This document shows positions 48,523-57,492 of a DNA stretch of 64,000 bases, piece by piece. Each line of letters starts with the position of its first letter. Position 1 is the stretch's first letter. The position numbers and the translations under genes are program-made. The notes below the pieces were generated by a model. That model was not told where the DNA came from, made no database searches, and saw only the letters and a program-made list of their open reading frames with translations. Origin of the DNA: Candidatus Gemmiger faecavium (lineage in GTDB: Bacteria; Bacillota; Clostridia; Oscillospirales; Ruminococcaceae); contig DXFO01000009.1 in the NCBI GenBank assembly GCA_019114415.1, forward strand, positions 62,001 through 126,000, written 5' to 3'.

Positions 48523-49101
48523 TCAGAAACGGCCGAGCAAAATCTCGGACAGGGGACGCTTGGGGACGCAGTAATCCCGGGCGTCGTCCAGGTAATAGCG
48601 GACGTCGCCGTCGCGCATTTCCACCACGCGGCTTTCGTGTGCGGGATAACCGAAGGCTACCATGCTGTGCAGACGCAGGGACGGCGCGGTGCCGAACAGA
48701 TCGCACAGGGCGGGGCGGTCAATGGCGCCCATGATGCAGCTGCCCACCCCGTGGGACCAGGCCACGGCGGTCATGCTGCCCAGGGCCAGGCCGGCGTCAG
48801 TATCGTTGGCGCCGGGCAGGGCGTCGTCCTGAAAGACCGCAACGAACAGGGTGGGGCCTTCCTCCGGGCCGGGGGTGCCCTGCTCCGGAGGCAGGTAGGC
48901 CGCCCAGTGTACCAGGGCGCCCACCTTTGCCACCTGTTCGGGGCTTTGCACCACAAGGTATTTCAGCGTCTGGCGGTTGGCACCGCAGCTGGCAATGCGG
49001 GCGGCTTCCAGAATATCATCGACCACGGCGGCAGGCACCGGCGTCTGTTTGAACCGGCGGTAGGTACGGCGGGTGCGCAGGAACTGCATGAAATCTTCCA
49101 T
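48523..49101 (-). CDS. Nitroreductase family protein
   Basis: 192 residues, FMN-dependent NAD(P)H oxidoreductase fold. The N-terminal FLRTRRTYRRFKQTPVP with the arginine pair that binds FMN phosphate, the AARIASCGANRQTLKYLV segment and the C-terminal MVAFGYPAHE block are typical. Reduces nitro compounds, quinones or enoates; substrate unknown. GGAGG precedes the ATG. Follows the unknown gene at 49162 by 60 bases and is probably cotranscribed. Confidence 0.88.
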   Translation of the reverse strand: MEDFMQFLRTRRTYRRFKQTPVPAAVVDDILEAARIASCGANRQTLKYLVVQSPEQVAKVGALVHWAAYLPPEQGTPGPEEGPTLFVAVFQDDALPGANDTDAGLALGSMTAVAWSHGVGSCIMGAIDRPALCDLFGTAPSLRLHSMVAFGYPAHESRVVEMRDGDVRYYLDDARDYCVPKRPLSEILLGRF

Positions 49102-49161
49102 GGAAAATACCTCCTTGTTGATAAAAGGGCCGGAGCGGCAGGCGGCGGAAAAGGCGGGGCG

Positions 49162-49506
49162 TCAGGTCTCCCCGGGGAGCGTCACCGACGAGGCGGACAG
49201 CATGGCACGGAACTCGGCGTCCGGCATGTCGATGCAGAGGTCCTTCACCATGGTGGGTTCCTGAAAATGCACCTGCCAGGGGGCGCCGCCCTCCTGCTGG
49301 CAGAACACCACCGCGCTGACCGTGCCGAAGGAGGTGATGGTCTCATCCGCCAGAAGGGACGGGGCGGGGGTGACGAAGTAGTGGTCGATCATCGTCCCCT
49401 GGGGGAAAAGATGCTCCACGGCGGCGGGAAGCTCGCCCTCCGCCTGTTCATTTTTGTATTGCGGACGGATGGAGAGAAAGTCGGCGGCGGTGAGGATATC
49501 CGGCAT
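49162..49506 (-). CDS. Hypothetical protein of 114 residues
   Basis: A soluble, acidic protein with no signal peptide or membrane segment. It has no motif I recognise; the middle segment FVTPAPSLLADETITSFGTVSAVVF looks like a beta-rich core. GGAGG stands before its ATG and it has a good promoter upstream, so it is likely real. It is the first gene of an operon with the nitroreductase. Confidence 0.65.
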   Translation of the reverse strand: MPDILTAADFLSIRPQYKNEQAEGELPAAVEHLFPQGTMIDHYFVTPAPSLLADETITSFGTVSAVVFCQQEGGAPWQVHFQEPTMVKDLCIDMPDAEFRAMLSASSVTLPGET

Positions 49507-49538
49507 GAAAAAAGACCTCCTGTGGATGGTTTGTTATC

Positions 49539-49567
49539 AGTATACCCCTTGCCGGACCCTTTTGCAA
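49539..49567 (-). promoter_or_regulatory. Promoter of the hypothetical-nitroreductase operon
   Basis: On the minus strand TTGCAA and TATACT with a 17-base spacer. Confidence 0.7.
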
Positions 49568-49628
49568 TGCGCGCGGAGAGGGGCAAAAATGCCCGCGCGG
49601 CAGCCTGCCTTTTTTGTTCAAAAAGTCC

Positions 49629-49658
49629 ATGACATATTTTGGAAAAGGGTGCTATACT
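49629..49658 (+). promoter_or_regulatory. Promoter of the CarD gene
   Basis: ATGACA, an 18-base spacer and TGCTATACT with extended -10. Confidence 0.6.
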
Positions 49659-49718
49659 ATATAGTAGGCGAATTATCGCGTTTTTTTTAAGCGGATTTTT
49701 GAGAAAAGGAGCGGAAAG

Positions 49719-50225
49719 ATGTTTCAGGTTGGGGATATGGTTTGTTATGGTACGACCGGAGCTTGCCAAATCGCCTCCCGCGAGGAACGGCAGCTTGGGG
49801 ATCAGAAACAGAACTGTTTTGTATTGAAACCGGTGTTTGACAAGAGCATGACCATCTGTGTGCCGGAGGCAAATGACCTGCTGATGGCACGGATGCACCC
49901 GGTCATGACCAGGGAGGAGATCTTTGCCCTGATCCGCCAGCTGCCGGAGGAGGATGTCCAGTGTGACCCGAACCCGGATGTGCGCCGTCAATACTACAAT
50001 GAAACGCTGAAAAAGGGCGATCACCGGGAACTGCTGCGGATGGTCAAGGCCATCTACAATTTCCGCAGCGCCCGCCGTGCCGTAGGCAAACGGCTGTCCG
50101 GCTTTGACGAGAACGCCATGCGGGAGGCGGAAAATGCCCTGTATACCGAGTTCGCGCTGGTGCTGGACATTCAGCCCGCCGATGTGGTGCCGTTTATCCG
50201 CAGGGAACTGGGCGGCGAAGAGTGA
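49719..50225 (+). CDS. CarD-like transcriptional regulator
   Basis: 168 residues. The N-terminal MFQVGDMVCYGTTGACQI is the CarD/RID Tudor-like domain that binds RNA polymerase beta, and the rest is a helical DNA-binding-type domain with the RRQYYNETLKKGDHRELLRMVKAIY segment. CarD proteins tune promoter opening. AAAAGGAG precedes the ATG. The gene is the last chromosomal-type gene before the prophage and ends in a strong terminator. Confidence 0.9.
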   Translation: MFQVGDMVCYGTTGACQIASREERQLGDQKQNCFVLKPVFDKSMTICVPEANDLLMARMHPVMTREEIFALIRQLPEEDVQCDPNPDVRRQYYNETLKKGDHRELLRMVKAIYNFRSARRAVGKRLSGFDENAMREAENALYTEFALVLDIQPADVVPFIRRELGGEE

Positions 50226-50271
50226 GAAATTCAAATACAAACATAAATACGTGAAAAAGTGCTGGTTTTTG

Positions 50272-50317
50272 GGGCGGCGCACATCTGTGAGTTTACAGAT
50301 GTGCGCCGCCTTTTTGC
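50272..50317 (+). terminator. Terminator of the CarD gene
   Basis: GGCGGCGCACATCTGT pairs with ACAGATGTGCGCCGCC around GAGTTT, then TTTTT. Confidence 0.9.
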
Positions 50318-50441
50318 TGTTTGCGGGGAAGGGAAAGAGCGTACGAAAGAAGGCAAAAAGAGCAAAAGAGGGCGCACAGTGACCCTCGCAGACCCCGTTG
50401 ACGGCGTGCTATAACTAAACTGGAAAAACGCACCGGAACAA

Positions 50442-50630
50442 GGCGCGAGTGACATGAGAAAACAAAGGTTTTATAAAAACTGCAACGCATCGCAAAAGCG
50501 CTGCAAGGCGGCAGATGCAAGGCAGAGGGCTGAAGCGCTCCTGGGTGGAACGCGAAGCCCGATAACGCGGCAGATGCCGTCTTGCAGCTAGAATTTTGCG
50601 GCTTTGTTTTCTTATGGAACTGCGCAGAAA
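50442..50630 (+). repeat. Interspersed repeat, copy 2
   Basis: Closely matches copy 3 (57177). The ends carry imperfect terminal inverted repeats: GCGCGAGTGACATGAGAAAACAAAG at left, and at right the complement of TGCGCAGTTCCATAAGAAAACAAAG. Inside, CTGCAAGGCGGCA is inverted relative to TGCCGTCTTGCAG. No transposase is encoded. It lies just upstream of the phage terminase genes in the same orientation. Confidence 0.85.
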
Positions 50631-50800
50631 ACAGGAGGGCGGAATTTCCACGGGAGAATCCAGGCAAAAAACAGTGGGATTTGCCAGTAAATCACAGCAG
50701 GAAAAAGGCGGAAAAGCCCGGCGGTATGCCGGTTTGGACGCCTTTTTTTATGCCTGCGGCGATGATTCGGATTTTGGAGCGGGAAAGGGGGCGGACAGAG

Positions 50801-51100
50801 ATGGACCGGGCGAAAGACGGCGCTCAACCGGCGGCTGTGCCGAAACGGCGGCGGTCGCCGGTCAGGATGAAAGAGATCGAGCAGATGTGGGCCGACGTCA
50901 TGCGGGACGAGACGGTGGAACTGCGCCAGCGGATGCACGCGGCGGAGCTGTGCGCCAAGGCAATCAATGCGGCGGCGGACAGCGGCAAGCAGGAGGAGGC
51001 CGCCGCCGCGGGACGTCTGGACGAAGTGCTGAACGCCCTGTGGGGGTACACGGCGGGACACTGGAACGGGGAGGACGAAGCAGATTGCGGGCAGAGTTGA
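50801..51100 (+). CDS. Phage terminase small subunit-like protein
   Basis: 99 residues, mainly helical and charged. The segment RMKEIEQMWADVMRDETVELRQRMHAAELCAKAI is like the helical part of small terminase subunits that recognise phage DNA. Position directly before the large subunit supports the call. ATG at 50801 follows AAAGGGGGC; an ATG at 50762 would add 13 residues. It overlaps the large subunit gene by 16 bases. Confidence 0.65.
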   Translation: MDRAKDGAQPAAVPKRRRSPVRMKEIEQMWADVMRDETVELRQRMHAAELCAKAINAAADSGKQEEAAAAGRLDEVLNALWGYTAGHWNGEDEADCGQS

Positions 51101-52434
51101 AATTTTCCGCCAAGAGCATGGCTTTTCTGCGCTGCCGGGCGCGGTGTGAGTTTCTGGAAGGGACCACCGCCGCGGGCAAGACTACGGTGGCGCTGCTGAA
51201 ATTTATGCTGCGGTGTGCGGCCAGCGGAAAAAAGCTGCACATCCTGTCGGGGCTGGACATCGGCACGGTGGAGAAAAACATCATCAACAAGGAGTTCGGC
51301 ATTCTGGACGATTTCGGACCCCTGGCCGAGTATTACCCCGCAGGATACGGCAAGACCACCCAGGCTCACATCCGGCTGAAAACCTCCGACGGGGAGAGGA
51401 TCATCTACGTGCTGGGCTACGGCAACCGGGAACGGTGGAAAAAGGCTTTGGGCGGCCAGTACGGCTGCGTCTACATCGACGAGGTGAACATCGCCGATAT
51501 GGAGTACCTGCGGGAGGCTGCCATGCGGGCCGATTACCTGCTGGCCACCCTAAACCCCGACGACCCCCGCAAGCCGGTATACGATGAGTACATCAACCAT
51601 GCAAGACCCCTGCCGGAATGGGAAGACTTCACCCCGGAGCAGATCCGCAAGCAGCTGTGCCAGCCACCCAAAAGCGGGTGGGTGCACTGGTTTTTCGGTT
51701 TTGAGGACAACGCCGCCCTGAGCGAGGAGACCCGGCGCAGGATCTTTGAAAACGCCCCCGCGGGCAGCAGGCTCTACCGCAACAAGGTCCTGGGCCTGCG
51801 GGGCCGGGGAGAGGGCGTCATTTTTGAAGTGGGACCTGCCCACCGCATCGGCGCGGCGGAACTGCGACGCCAGCTGGAGGCGGGGAGCATCCGCTTTGCC
51901 CGGTTTTCCTGCGGGGTGGACACCAGTTACAGCCAGCGCACCCAGGATACCTTTGCCTTTGTGTTTGACGGAGTTCTGGAGGACCGGCGCAAGGTGACGC
52001 TGGCGGTGCGGGTCTACTCCAACCAGGAGCGGGCCCGGCAGGGCTTGTCCGTGCTGGCCCCCAGCGACATTCCGCCTCTGCTGGAGGAATTTCTGGAGGA
52101 ACAGCGGGGGGCATGGGGGTTCGGGCGGCGGGTGTTCATCGACAGCGCCGACCAGGCTACCCTGGCCGAATGCCGCAAGTACCGGCGGCTCAAGGGCGGG
52201 GTATATGAGTATCTGCCTGCCTGGAAAGGGCTGCCGGTGCTGGACCGCATCCGGCTGGAGAGCGGCTGGCTGGCCCACGGCATGCATCTGTTTGTGGAGG
52301 AGGGCTGTGGACCTTTGCTGGAGGAGATGGACTGTTACAGCTGGGAGGCGGACGGCCGCCCGGAGGACGGCAACGACCACTGCATCAACGCCGAGCAGTA
52401 CGCTTGGATGCCCTACCGGGAGGAGATCGGATAA
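51085..52434 (+). CDS. Phage terminase large subunit
   Basis: 449 residues; the motor that cuts and pumps DNA into the prohead. Walker A FLEGTTAAGKTT is near residue 26, Walker B CVYIDEVNIAD near 132, and acidic residues for the nuclease domain occur in GVDTSYSQRTQD and FIDSADQA. The track ORF starts 490 bases upstream without support; the TTG at 51085 with GGGGAGGA in front fits the Walker A position. Confidence 0.88.
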   Translation: MRAELKFSAKSMAFLRCRARCEFLEGTTAAGKTTVALLKFMLRCAASGKKLHILSGLDIGTVEKNIINKEFGILDDFGPLAEYYPAGYGKTTQAHIRLKTSDGERIIYVLGYGNRERWKKALGGQYGCVYIDEVNIADMEYLREAAMRADYLLATLNPDDPRKPVYDEYINHARPLPEWEDFTPEQIRKQLCQPPKSGWVHWFFGFEDNAALSEETRRRIFENAPAGSRLYRNKVLGLRGRGEGVIFEVGPAHRIGAAELRRQLEAGSIRFARFSCGVDTSYSQRTQDTFAFVFDGVLEDRRKVTLAVRVYSNQERARQGLSVLAPSDIPPLLEEFLEEQRGAWGFGRRVFIDSADQATLAECRKYRRLKGGVYEYLPAWKGLPVLDRIRLESGWLAHGMHLFVEEGCGPLLEEMDCYSWEADGRPEDGNDHCINAEQYAWMPYREEIG

Positions 52435-52451
52435 GGCGAGGAGGAAACAGG

Positions 52452-53879
52452 ATGAATTGGATGGAAAGGATGAGGACCATGTTGCAGACCTGGCTGGAGA
52501 TCCAGCCGGCCCAGGGCCGCCGGATGAGCATCCGGGAGCCGGTGGGCCACGGAGCCAATGTGCTGCGCAACCGGGTTTGGTACCGGGGCGACGCCAGCGA
52601 GCTGGACCAGCTGTTCAAGCAGCTGGGGGAGGATGCCGTGGGCCGGGCAAGGTTCTGGGCGGCGGCTCCCGAAAGTGAAAACCTGCGCAAGGCCCACAGC
52701 GGCCTGCCCGCCGTGATGGCCGACACGCTGGCAGGCATCGTGCGGGCGGATCTGGGGGAACTGACCTTTGAGGACCCCCAGGCCGCTGCCCGCTGGCAGG
52801 CCATTGCCCGGGACAACGACTTTGACGCCCTGGTGGGCCGGGCGGTGTCCGAGTGTCTGGTCACCGGAGACGGGGCCTTCAAGATCAGTCTGGACCCCCA
52901 GGCGGCGGAGGGGCCGATCCTGGAATTTTACGGCGCGGACCGGGTGGAGTATACCCGCCGCCACGGCCGTGTCACTGGAGTGGATTTTCTGACCCCGGTG
53001 GGACGCAAAGGCAGGGTGCTGTACGAGGAATACCGCCCCGGCAGCGTGACCTACCGGCTGGAGGCGGAGGGCAAACCGGTTCCTCTCTCTGCCGAGGAGG
53101 AGTGCGCCGGGCTGCAGAATACCGCCTTTGACCCGGCGGTATCCCTGGCCGTGCCGCTGATGTTCTGGCCCAGCGCCCGCTGGCCGGGACGTGGGGCGTC
53201 CATTTTTGACAAGAAAAACGACGCCTTTGACGCTCACGACGAGATCATCAGCCAGTGGCTGGACGCCGTGCGGGCCGGGCGGGTGCAGCGGTACATTCCC
53301 GAGTGCCTGATCCCCCGGGACCCCGAGACGGGAGCACTGCGGGTGCCGGGACGCTTTGGGGCCAGCTTTGTCAAGATCGCCTCCAGTGATCGGGAGAACG
53401 CCGCCGACCGCATCGAGACGGTGCAGCCGGAGATCCGCTACGAGGCCTTTGAGAGCGCCTACGCGGCCACCCTTGACCTGTGTCTGCAGGGAGTGCTCAG
53501 TCCGGCGACGCTGGGCATCGACCTGGGACGGATGGCTTCCGCCGAGGCACAGCGGGAGAAAAAGGACGTGACCGGCTTTACCCGCAATGCCATTACGGCG
53601 GCGCTGGAAAAGACCCTGCCACTGCTGGCCCAGGCGGCCTTGCAGGCCCAGGATCTGGCCGAGGGCCGCGCCCCCGGCCATTACCCTGCCCAGGCGGGCT
53701 TTGGAGAGTACGCCGCGCCCTCCTTTGAGGAGAGGGTCAAAACGGTGGCCCAGGCGGCGGAGGCAGGCATCATGAGCGTGGAGGCCCAGGTGGATGAGCT
53801 GTGGGGCGCCAGCAAGGACGATGCCTGGAAAGCGACCGAGGCGGAGCGCATCCGCAGTGAGCGGACTGCGGCGGGCTGA
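52452..53879 (+). CDS. Phage portal protein
   Basis: 475 residues, forming the dodecameric DNA gate at one head vertex. The internal FDKKNDAFDAHDEIISQWLDAVR and GVLSPATLGIDLGRMASAEAQREKKDVT segments are characteristic of SPP1-type portal proteins. ATG at 52452 follows GAGGAGGAAACAGG; the upstream part of the track ORF is not needed. Located 17 bases after the terminase gene. Confidence 0.87.
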   Translation: MNWMERMRTMLQTWLEIQPAQGRRMSIREPVGHGANVLRNRVWYRGDASELDQLFKQLGEDAVGRARFWAAAPESENLRKAHSGLPAVMADTLAGIVRADLGELTFEDPQAAARWQAIARDNDFDALVGRAVSECLVTGDGAFKISLDPQAAEGPILEFYGADRVEYTRRHGRVTGVDFLTPVGRKGRVLYEEYRPGSVTYRLEAEGKPVPLSAEEECAGLQNTAFDPAVSLAVPLMFWPSARWPGRGASIFDKKNDAFDAHDEIISQWLDAVRAGRVQRYIPECLIPRDPETGALRVPGRFGASFVKIASSDRENAADRIETVQPEIRYEAFESAYAATLDLCLQGVLSPATLGIDLGRMASAEAQREKKDVTGFTRNAITAALEKTLPLLAQAALQAQDLAEGRAPGHYPAQAGFGEYAAPSFEERVKTVAQAAEAGIMSVEAQVDELWGASKDDAWKATEAERIRSERTAAG

Positions 53880-53976
53880 AGCCCGGCAAATCATCAGGAG
53901 CGAAGGGGCGGCAGGGCCGGTTGGTCCGCTGCCCTTTTGTGATACAAAAGCCCCACGGGCGGAAAGGAGAAGGAAC

Positions 53977-54471
53977 ATGACCGACAAGGAAAAGGACAAA
54001 AAGCCCGGCCCCGAGCAGGCGGTACCCGAGACCGACAAGGCGGAGGCCCCGGAAACTCCCGGTGCACAGCAGCCGGAGGAGACCGAACCGGCGGAGGAAG
54101 CTGCGGAGGAGGAACCCGCCGAGCCTGCCGGACCCCGGGAGGAGGACGGCAGTGCGGCGCGCATCGCCGAGCTGGAGCGGGAGCTTCTGCAGGCGCGGTG
54201 CCGTCTGGCGGCCTACGCGGCGGGGGTGGACCCCGAACTGGCGGAGGATGCCGTGACTCTGGCCATCGGAGCAGCACAGCGGGAGGGAGAAGTGACCGAG
54301 GAGAGCGTGACCCGTGCCATGGCAGGGGTGCTCCAGCGGCACCCTGACTGGAAGAACGGCGGCCGGAACATGGCGGGCTTCCGCCTGGGAGCCGACACCG
54401 ACCCTGCTGCCATCCCTGCACCCGGCGGTGAGCCGGAACCCGAAAAGCGGCGCTGGAACCGCTTTAAGTGA
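53977..54471 (+). CDS. Scaffold-like phage protein
   Basis: 164 residues, highly acidic and proline/glutamate-rich N-terminal half (PEETEPAEEAAEEEPAEPA) followed by a coiled-coil type helix ARIAELERELLQARCRLAAYAAGVDPE. This is the usual composition of capsid scaffolds, and the gene sits between portal and capsid as expected. ATG at 53977 follows GGAAAGGAGAAGG. Confidence 0.7.
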   Translation: MTDKEKDKKPGPEQAVPETDKAEAPETPGAQQPEETEPAEEAAEEEPAEPAGPREEDGSAARIAELERELLQARCRLAAYAAGVDPELAEDAVTLAIGAAQREGEVTEESVTRAMAGVLQRHPDWKNGGRNMAGFRLGADTDPAAIPAPGGEPEPEKRRWNRFK

Positions 54472-54498
54472 CCCAAACAAAGAAAGGATGGATGATAC

Positions 54499-55437
54499 AT
54501 GCCCAATACCGTGAACTATGCTGAAAGCTGGCAGTCGGAACTGCTGGAGGTCATGACCCAGAACGCCCTGTGCGGCCCCTTTGTCACCGACAACGTCCGC
54601 TGGCTGGACGCCAAGACCTTCCATTTTACCCAGATGTCGGTGTCCGGCTACAAGAACCACAGCCGTGACGGCGGCTGGAACCGCGGCAACGTGACCCAGA
54701 CCGACCACGCCTATGTGGTCACCCACGACCGCGATGTGGAGTTCCTCATCGACCGCGCCGACGTGGATGAGAGCAACTCCGCCGCATCGGTGATGAACAT
54801 TTCCCGCACCTTTGAGCAGACCCAGGCCGCCCCCGAAGCGGACGCCCTGTTCTTCTCCAAGGTGGCGGCGGCCGCCAAGAAAGAGTCGGGCTACAACAGC
54901 TCCACCGCTGCCGCCGACTTTACCCCCGAGGCGGTCTTTGGCAAGCTCAAGACCATGCTGGCCGCCGGCAAGCTGCGCCGTTACCGCGCCCGCGGGGCCC
55001 TCATCGCCTATGTGTCCAGTGCCGTCATGAACGCTCTGGAGCAGGCCCCCGAGCTGACCCACACCATCGAGCTGACCCGCATCGCCGACGGCGGTACCGG
55101 CATCGAGACCCGCGTCACCGAGATCGACGGCGTGCCCATCATGGAAGTGGTGGACGACGAGGTCTTTTACGATGACTTCAAGTTCGACGGGGAGGATGGC
55201 GGCTTTGCCCCGGCATCCGGCGCGCACAAGATCAACGTGCTCATTGCCAGCCCCCTGACCACCAAGCTGGTGCCCAAGATCTCCAGCATCTACTTCTTTG
55301 CTCCGGGCGGCCACGCCGAGGGCGACGGCTACCTCTACCAGAACCGCGCGCTGAGCGACGTCTTTACCTTCCCCAACGGCAAGGACGGCAAGATCGACAG
55401 CGTCTACGTGGACATCGACACCTCTGCCGTGTCCTGA
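54499..55437 (+). CDS. Phage major capsid protein
   Basis: 312 residues. Position after the scaffold gene, size, and a central beta-type region with GTGIETRVTEIDGVPIMEV argue for the capsid shell subunit, probably of the HK97 fold. The N-terminal SWQSELLEVMTQNALCGPFV helix and the KTFHFTQMSVSGYKNHSRDGGW segment match capsid proteins of Firmicutes siphophages. AAAGGATGGATG precedes the ATG. Confidence 0.8.
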   Translation: MPNTVNYAESWQSELLEVMTQNALCGPFVTDNVRWLDAKTFHFTQMSVSGYKNHSRDGGWNRGNVTQTDHAYVVTHDRDVEFLIDRADVDESNSAASVMNISRTFEQTQAAPEADALFFSKVAAAAKKESGYNSSTAAADFTPEAVFGKLKTMLAAGKLRRYRARGALIAYVSSAVMNALEQAPELTHTIELTRIADGGTGIETRVTEIDGVPIMEVVDDEVFYDDFKFDGEDGGFAPASGAHKINVLIASPLTTKLVPKISSIYFFAPGGHAEGDGYLYQNRALSDVFTFPNGKDGKIDSVYVDIDTSAVS

Positions 55438-55450
55438 GGACGGTGAGACG

Positions 55451-55834
55451 ATGGCGCTGCAAAGCTATGCCGCCCGGCAGGACTATGAGGAACTGTACGG
55501 CGCGGACGAGACCCTGACCGGGGAGGACCTGGACCGGGCGCTGTGGCAGGCCAGCCGGGACGCCGACCGGCTGACCCTGGGACGCATCGAGGCGGCGGGC
55601 GGGGCAGAAGCTCTGCCCGAGCGCGCCGCCGAACTGGTGCGCCGGGCCGTCTGCGTCCAGGCAAACTGGCTGCTGGAGGAGGGCTCGGCCTGGCGGCAGG
55701 GCCTGAAACAGTACGACGTGGGCGGGGTGAGCATGACCTTTGAGGGTACTGCCGCCCGGGACTGCGGTATCTGCACCGGGATGCGGGAGCTGTTGCTCCT
55801 GAGCGGCCTTTGCTGCCGCGGGGTGGGACCATGA
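55451..55834 (+). CDS. Phage head-tail connector protein
   Basis: 127 residues. The N-terminal YAARQDYEELYGADETLTGEDLDRALWQASRDAD helix block is typical of gp6/gp15-like connector proteins that extend the portal. It follows the capsid gene by 13 bases and overlaps the next gene by 4 bases (ATGA). Confidence 0.7.
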   Translation: MALQSYAARQDYEELYGADETLTGEDLDRALWQASRDADRLTLGRIEAAGGAEALPERAAELVRRAVCVQANWLLEEGSAWRQGLKQYDVGGVSMTFEGTAARDCGICTGMRELLLLSGLCCRGVGP

Positions 55835-56211
55835 GCCGCCGCTGGCCGAAACTGGTGCGGCCGGAACTTTGCCGCACCCCCGTGACCGTGACGCTGACCG
55901 ACGGGGAAAACGCCGACGGCGCCCCCGACGGGGTGCTGGTGCTGTCCCTGATGTGCCGTCTGGACGACGCGCCCCAGGAGAACATCAGCCCCAACCGGGA
56001 TTTCGGCGACGGTGCGCGGCGGAGCATCAACGCCGAGCGTGTGGTGCGCAGACGGGGAGGCACCGCGCTGTTTGACGGCGACATCGCCCCGGAGCGGGAG
56101 GTGCTGACCGGCAGCGTGGAGATCGGCGGGCAAAGCTGGCGCATCGAGGCAGCGGCCAAGGCACGCAATCCCGACGGCAGCGTGAACTACACCCGGCTGA
56201 CACTGGCGTAA
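55831..56211 (+). CDS. Phage head-closure / head-tail joining protein
   Basis: 126 residues, beta-rich; overlap with the previous connector gene and its place before the tail completion gene suggest a head-closure (stopper) protein. The segment ISPNRDFGDGARRSINAERVVRRRGG resembles such proteins only loosely. Start ATG 55831 follows GGGTGGGACC. Confidence 0.6.
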   Translation: MSRRWPKLVRPELCRTPVTVTLTDGENADGAPDGVLVLSLMCRLDDAPQENISPNRDFGDGARRSINAERVVRRRGGTALFDGDIAPEREVLTGSVEIGGQSWRIEAAAKARNPDGSVNYTRLTLA

Positions 56212-56227
56212 AAGGGGAGGAAACGAC

Positions 56228-56629
56228 ATGACGCTGAAACAGTTGTACGGCTGGCTGGCTCCGCGCTTTGACCGGCCGGAGTATGTGCGCCTGGGCAGCG
56301 TGGATGGCAGCAAACCCTATTTCCTGGGCATCTTTGACGACCGGGAGGAAAAGACGGAGGGGCGGGCGAAGGTCTGCCTGGGGGGAGCGGAATGCACCCA
56401 CTGGGATGTGATGACCGCCCGGCTGCTGCTGCGCTGGGGTCAGAGCCAGCCCGAGGCCGAAGCCCAGGCCCAAAAGCTGTGGGCCATGTTTTACGGCCAG
56501 ACCGGGCTGACCATGGACAGCGCGCTGGTCTTTTGGGCCGACCCGGGGGCCGGCCCCGTGCCTTTGGGCAAGGGCGGAGACGGGGTATTTGAGTACCTGA
56601 TCCGGGTACAGCTTTATTACGGGCGCTGA
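56228..56629 (+). CDS. Phage minor capsid / tail completion protein
   Basis: 133 residues. VRLGSVDGSKPYFLGIFDDREE and VFEYLIRVQLYYGR resemble minor capsid proteins of the PF12691 type that complete the tail end of the head. AGGGGAGGAAACGAC before the ATG gives a strong ribosome-binding site. It precedes the tail tube gene by 46 bases. Confidence 0.65.
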   Translation: MTLKQLYGWLAPRFDRPEYVRLGSVDGSKPYFLGIFDDREEKTEGRAKVCLGGAECTHWDVMTARLLLRWGQSQPEAEAQAQKLWAMFYGQTGLTMDSALVFWADPGAGPVPLGKGGDGVFEYLIRVQLYYGR

Positions 56630-56675
56630 AACACGCCCGTATCTCAAAAGAAAATGACAAAAGGAGTGAAGGCAA

Positions 56676-57125
56676 ATGGCAAGAACCGGCGTTTACCCGG
56701 TGTTTGAAAACAAGTTCAAGATCGGAACCAAGGGCAGGACCAGCATCGATGACGACATGAAGGCGGTGTCCAGCCTGGAGACCTTCTCGGTGGAGATCGA
56801 CGGCAACGTGGAGGAATGGTCCCCCATGGAGGCGGAAGGCTGGAAGCGCCGCATGGTCACGGGCAAGAGCCTGACCATCACCCTGTCCGGCAAGCGGGAG
56901 ATCGGCGACGAGGGCAACGACTATGTGGCCTCCAACGCCTGGGGCACCGGCAGCGACTGCGACACCAAGTTTGAGTGGGAGTTCCCCGACGGGGCCAAGC
57001 TGGCCTTTGACTGTGTGCTCAGCGTGACCAACCCCGGCAGCGGCGACGCTACCGACGTGGCGGCTCTGGAATTTGAGGTGCACAGCGACGGCAAGCCCAC
57101 CTATACCCCGGCGGCTGCGGGCTGA
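56676..57125 (+). CDS. Phage tail tube protein
   Basis: 149 residues. GVYPVFENKFKIGTKGRTS and the beta-type LTITLSGKREIGDEGNDYVA followed by SVTNPGSGDATDVAALEFEVHSDG are characteristic of the major tail tube subunit of siphophages in Firmicutes. AAGGAGTGAAGG before the ATG. Interspersed repeat copy 3 separates it from the tail chaperone gene. Confidence 0.75.
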   Translation: MARTGVYPVFENKFKIGTKGRTSIDDDMKAVSSLETFSVEIDGNVEEWSPMEAEGWKRRMVTGKSLTITLSGKREIGDEGNDYVASNAWGTGSDCDTKFEWEFPDGAKLAFDCVLSVTNPGSGDATDVAALEFEVHSDGKPTYTPAAAG

Positions 57126-57176
57126 TCCGGACAAAGACAAATTGACAGAAGGGAACGGGGCGCTGGCCCCGATGGG

Positions 57177-57459
57177 AGCGCAAGTGACATAAGAAAACAA
57201 AGGTTTGAAAAAACTGCGGATCACCGCAAAATCGCTGCAAGGCGGCAGATGCAAGGCAGAGGGGCGTAACCTTGCCGTCCGAAAACGGCGGGCGGCATCT
57301 GCGCAGAGCGCAGACCGGTTTGGCCGGTCGAAAGCCCCACTGGGGCTTTCGTGGCTGTGCCATCCCGGCGTCCCTGCGTGGAACGCAAGACCCGATAACG
57401 CGGCAGATGCCGCCTTGCAGTTAGAATTTTGCGGCTTTGTTTTCTGATGGAACAGCGCT
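57177..57459 (+). repeat. Interspersed repeat, copy 3 (with internal insert)
   Basis: About 283 bases. Left end GCGCAAGTGACATAAGAAAACAAAG and right end the complement of AGCGCTGTTCCATCAGAAAACAAAG are imperfect terminal inverted repeats. CTGCAAGGCGGCA is perfectly inverted relative to TGCCGCCTTGCAG. Compared with copy 2 it has about 100 extra bases (roughly 57264-57372) containing hairpins such as GAAAGCCCC/GGGGCTTTC. It sits between two tail genes without breaking either. Confidence 0.88.
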
Positions 57460-57492
57460 GTGGGTGGGAAAATCATTTTACAGGAGGATACC

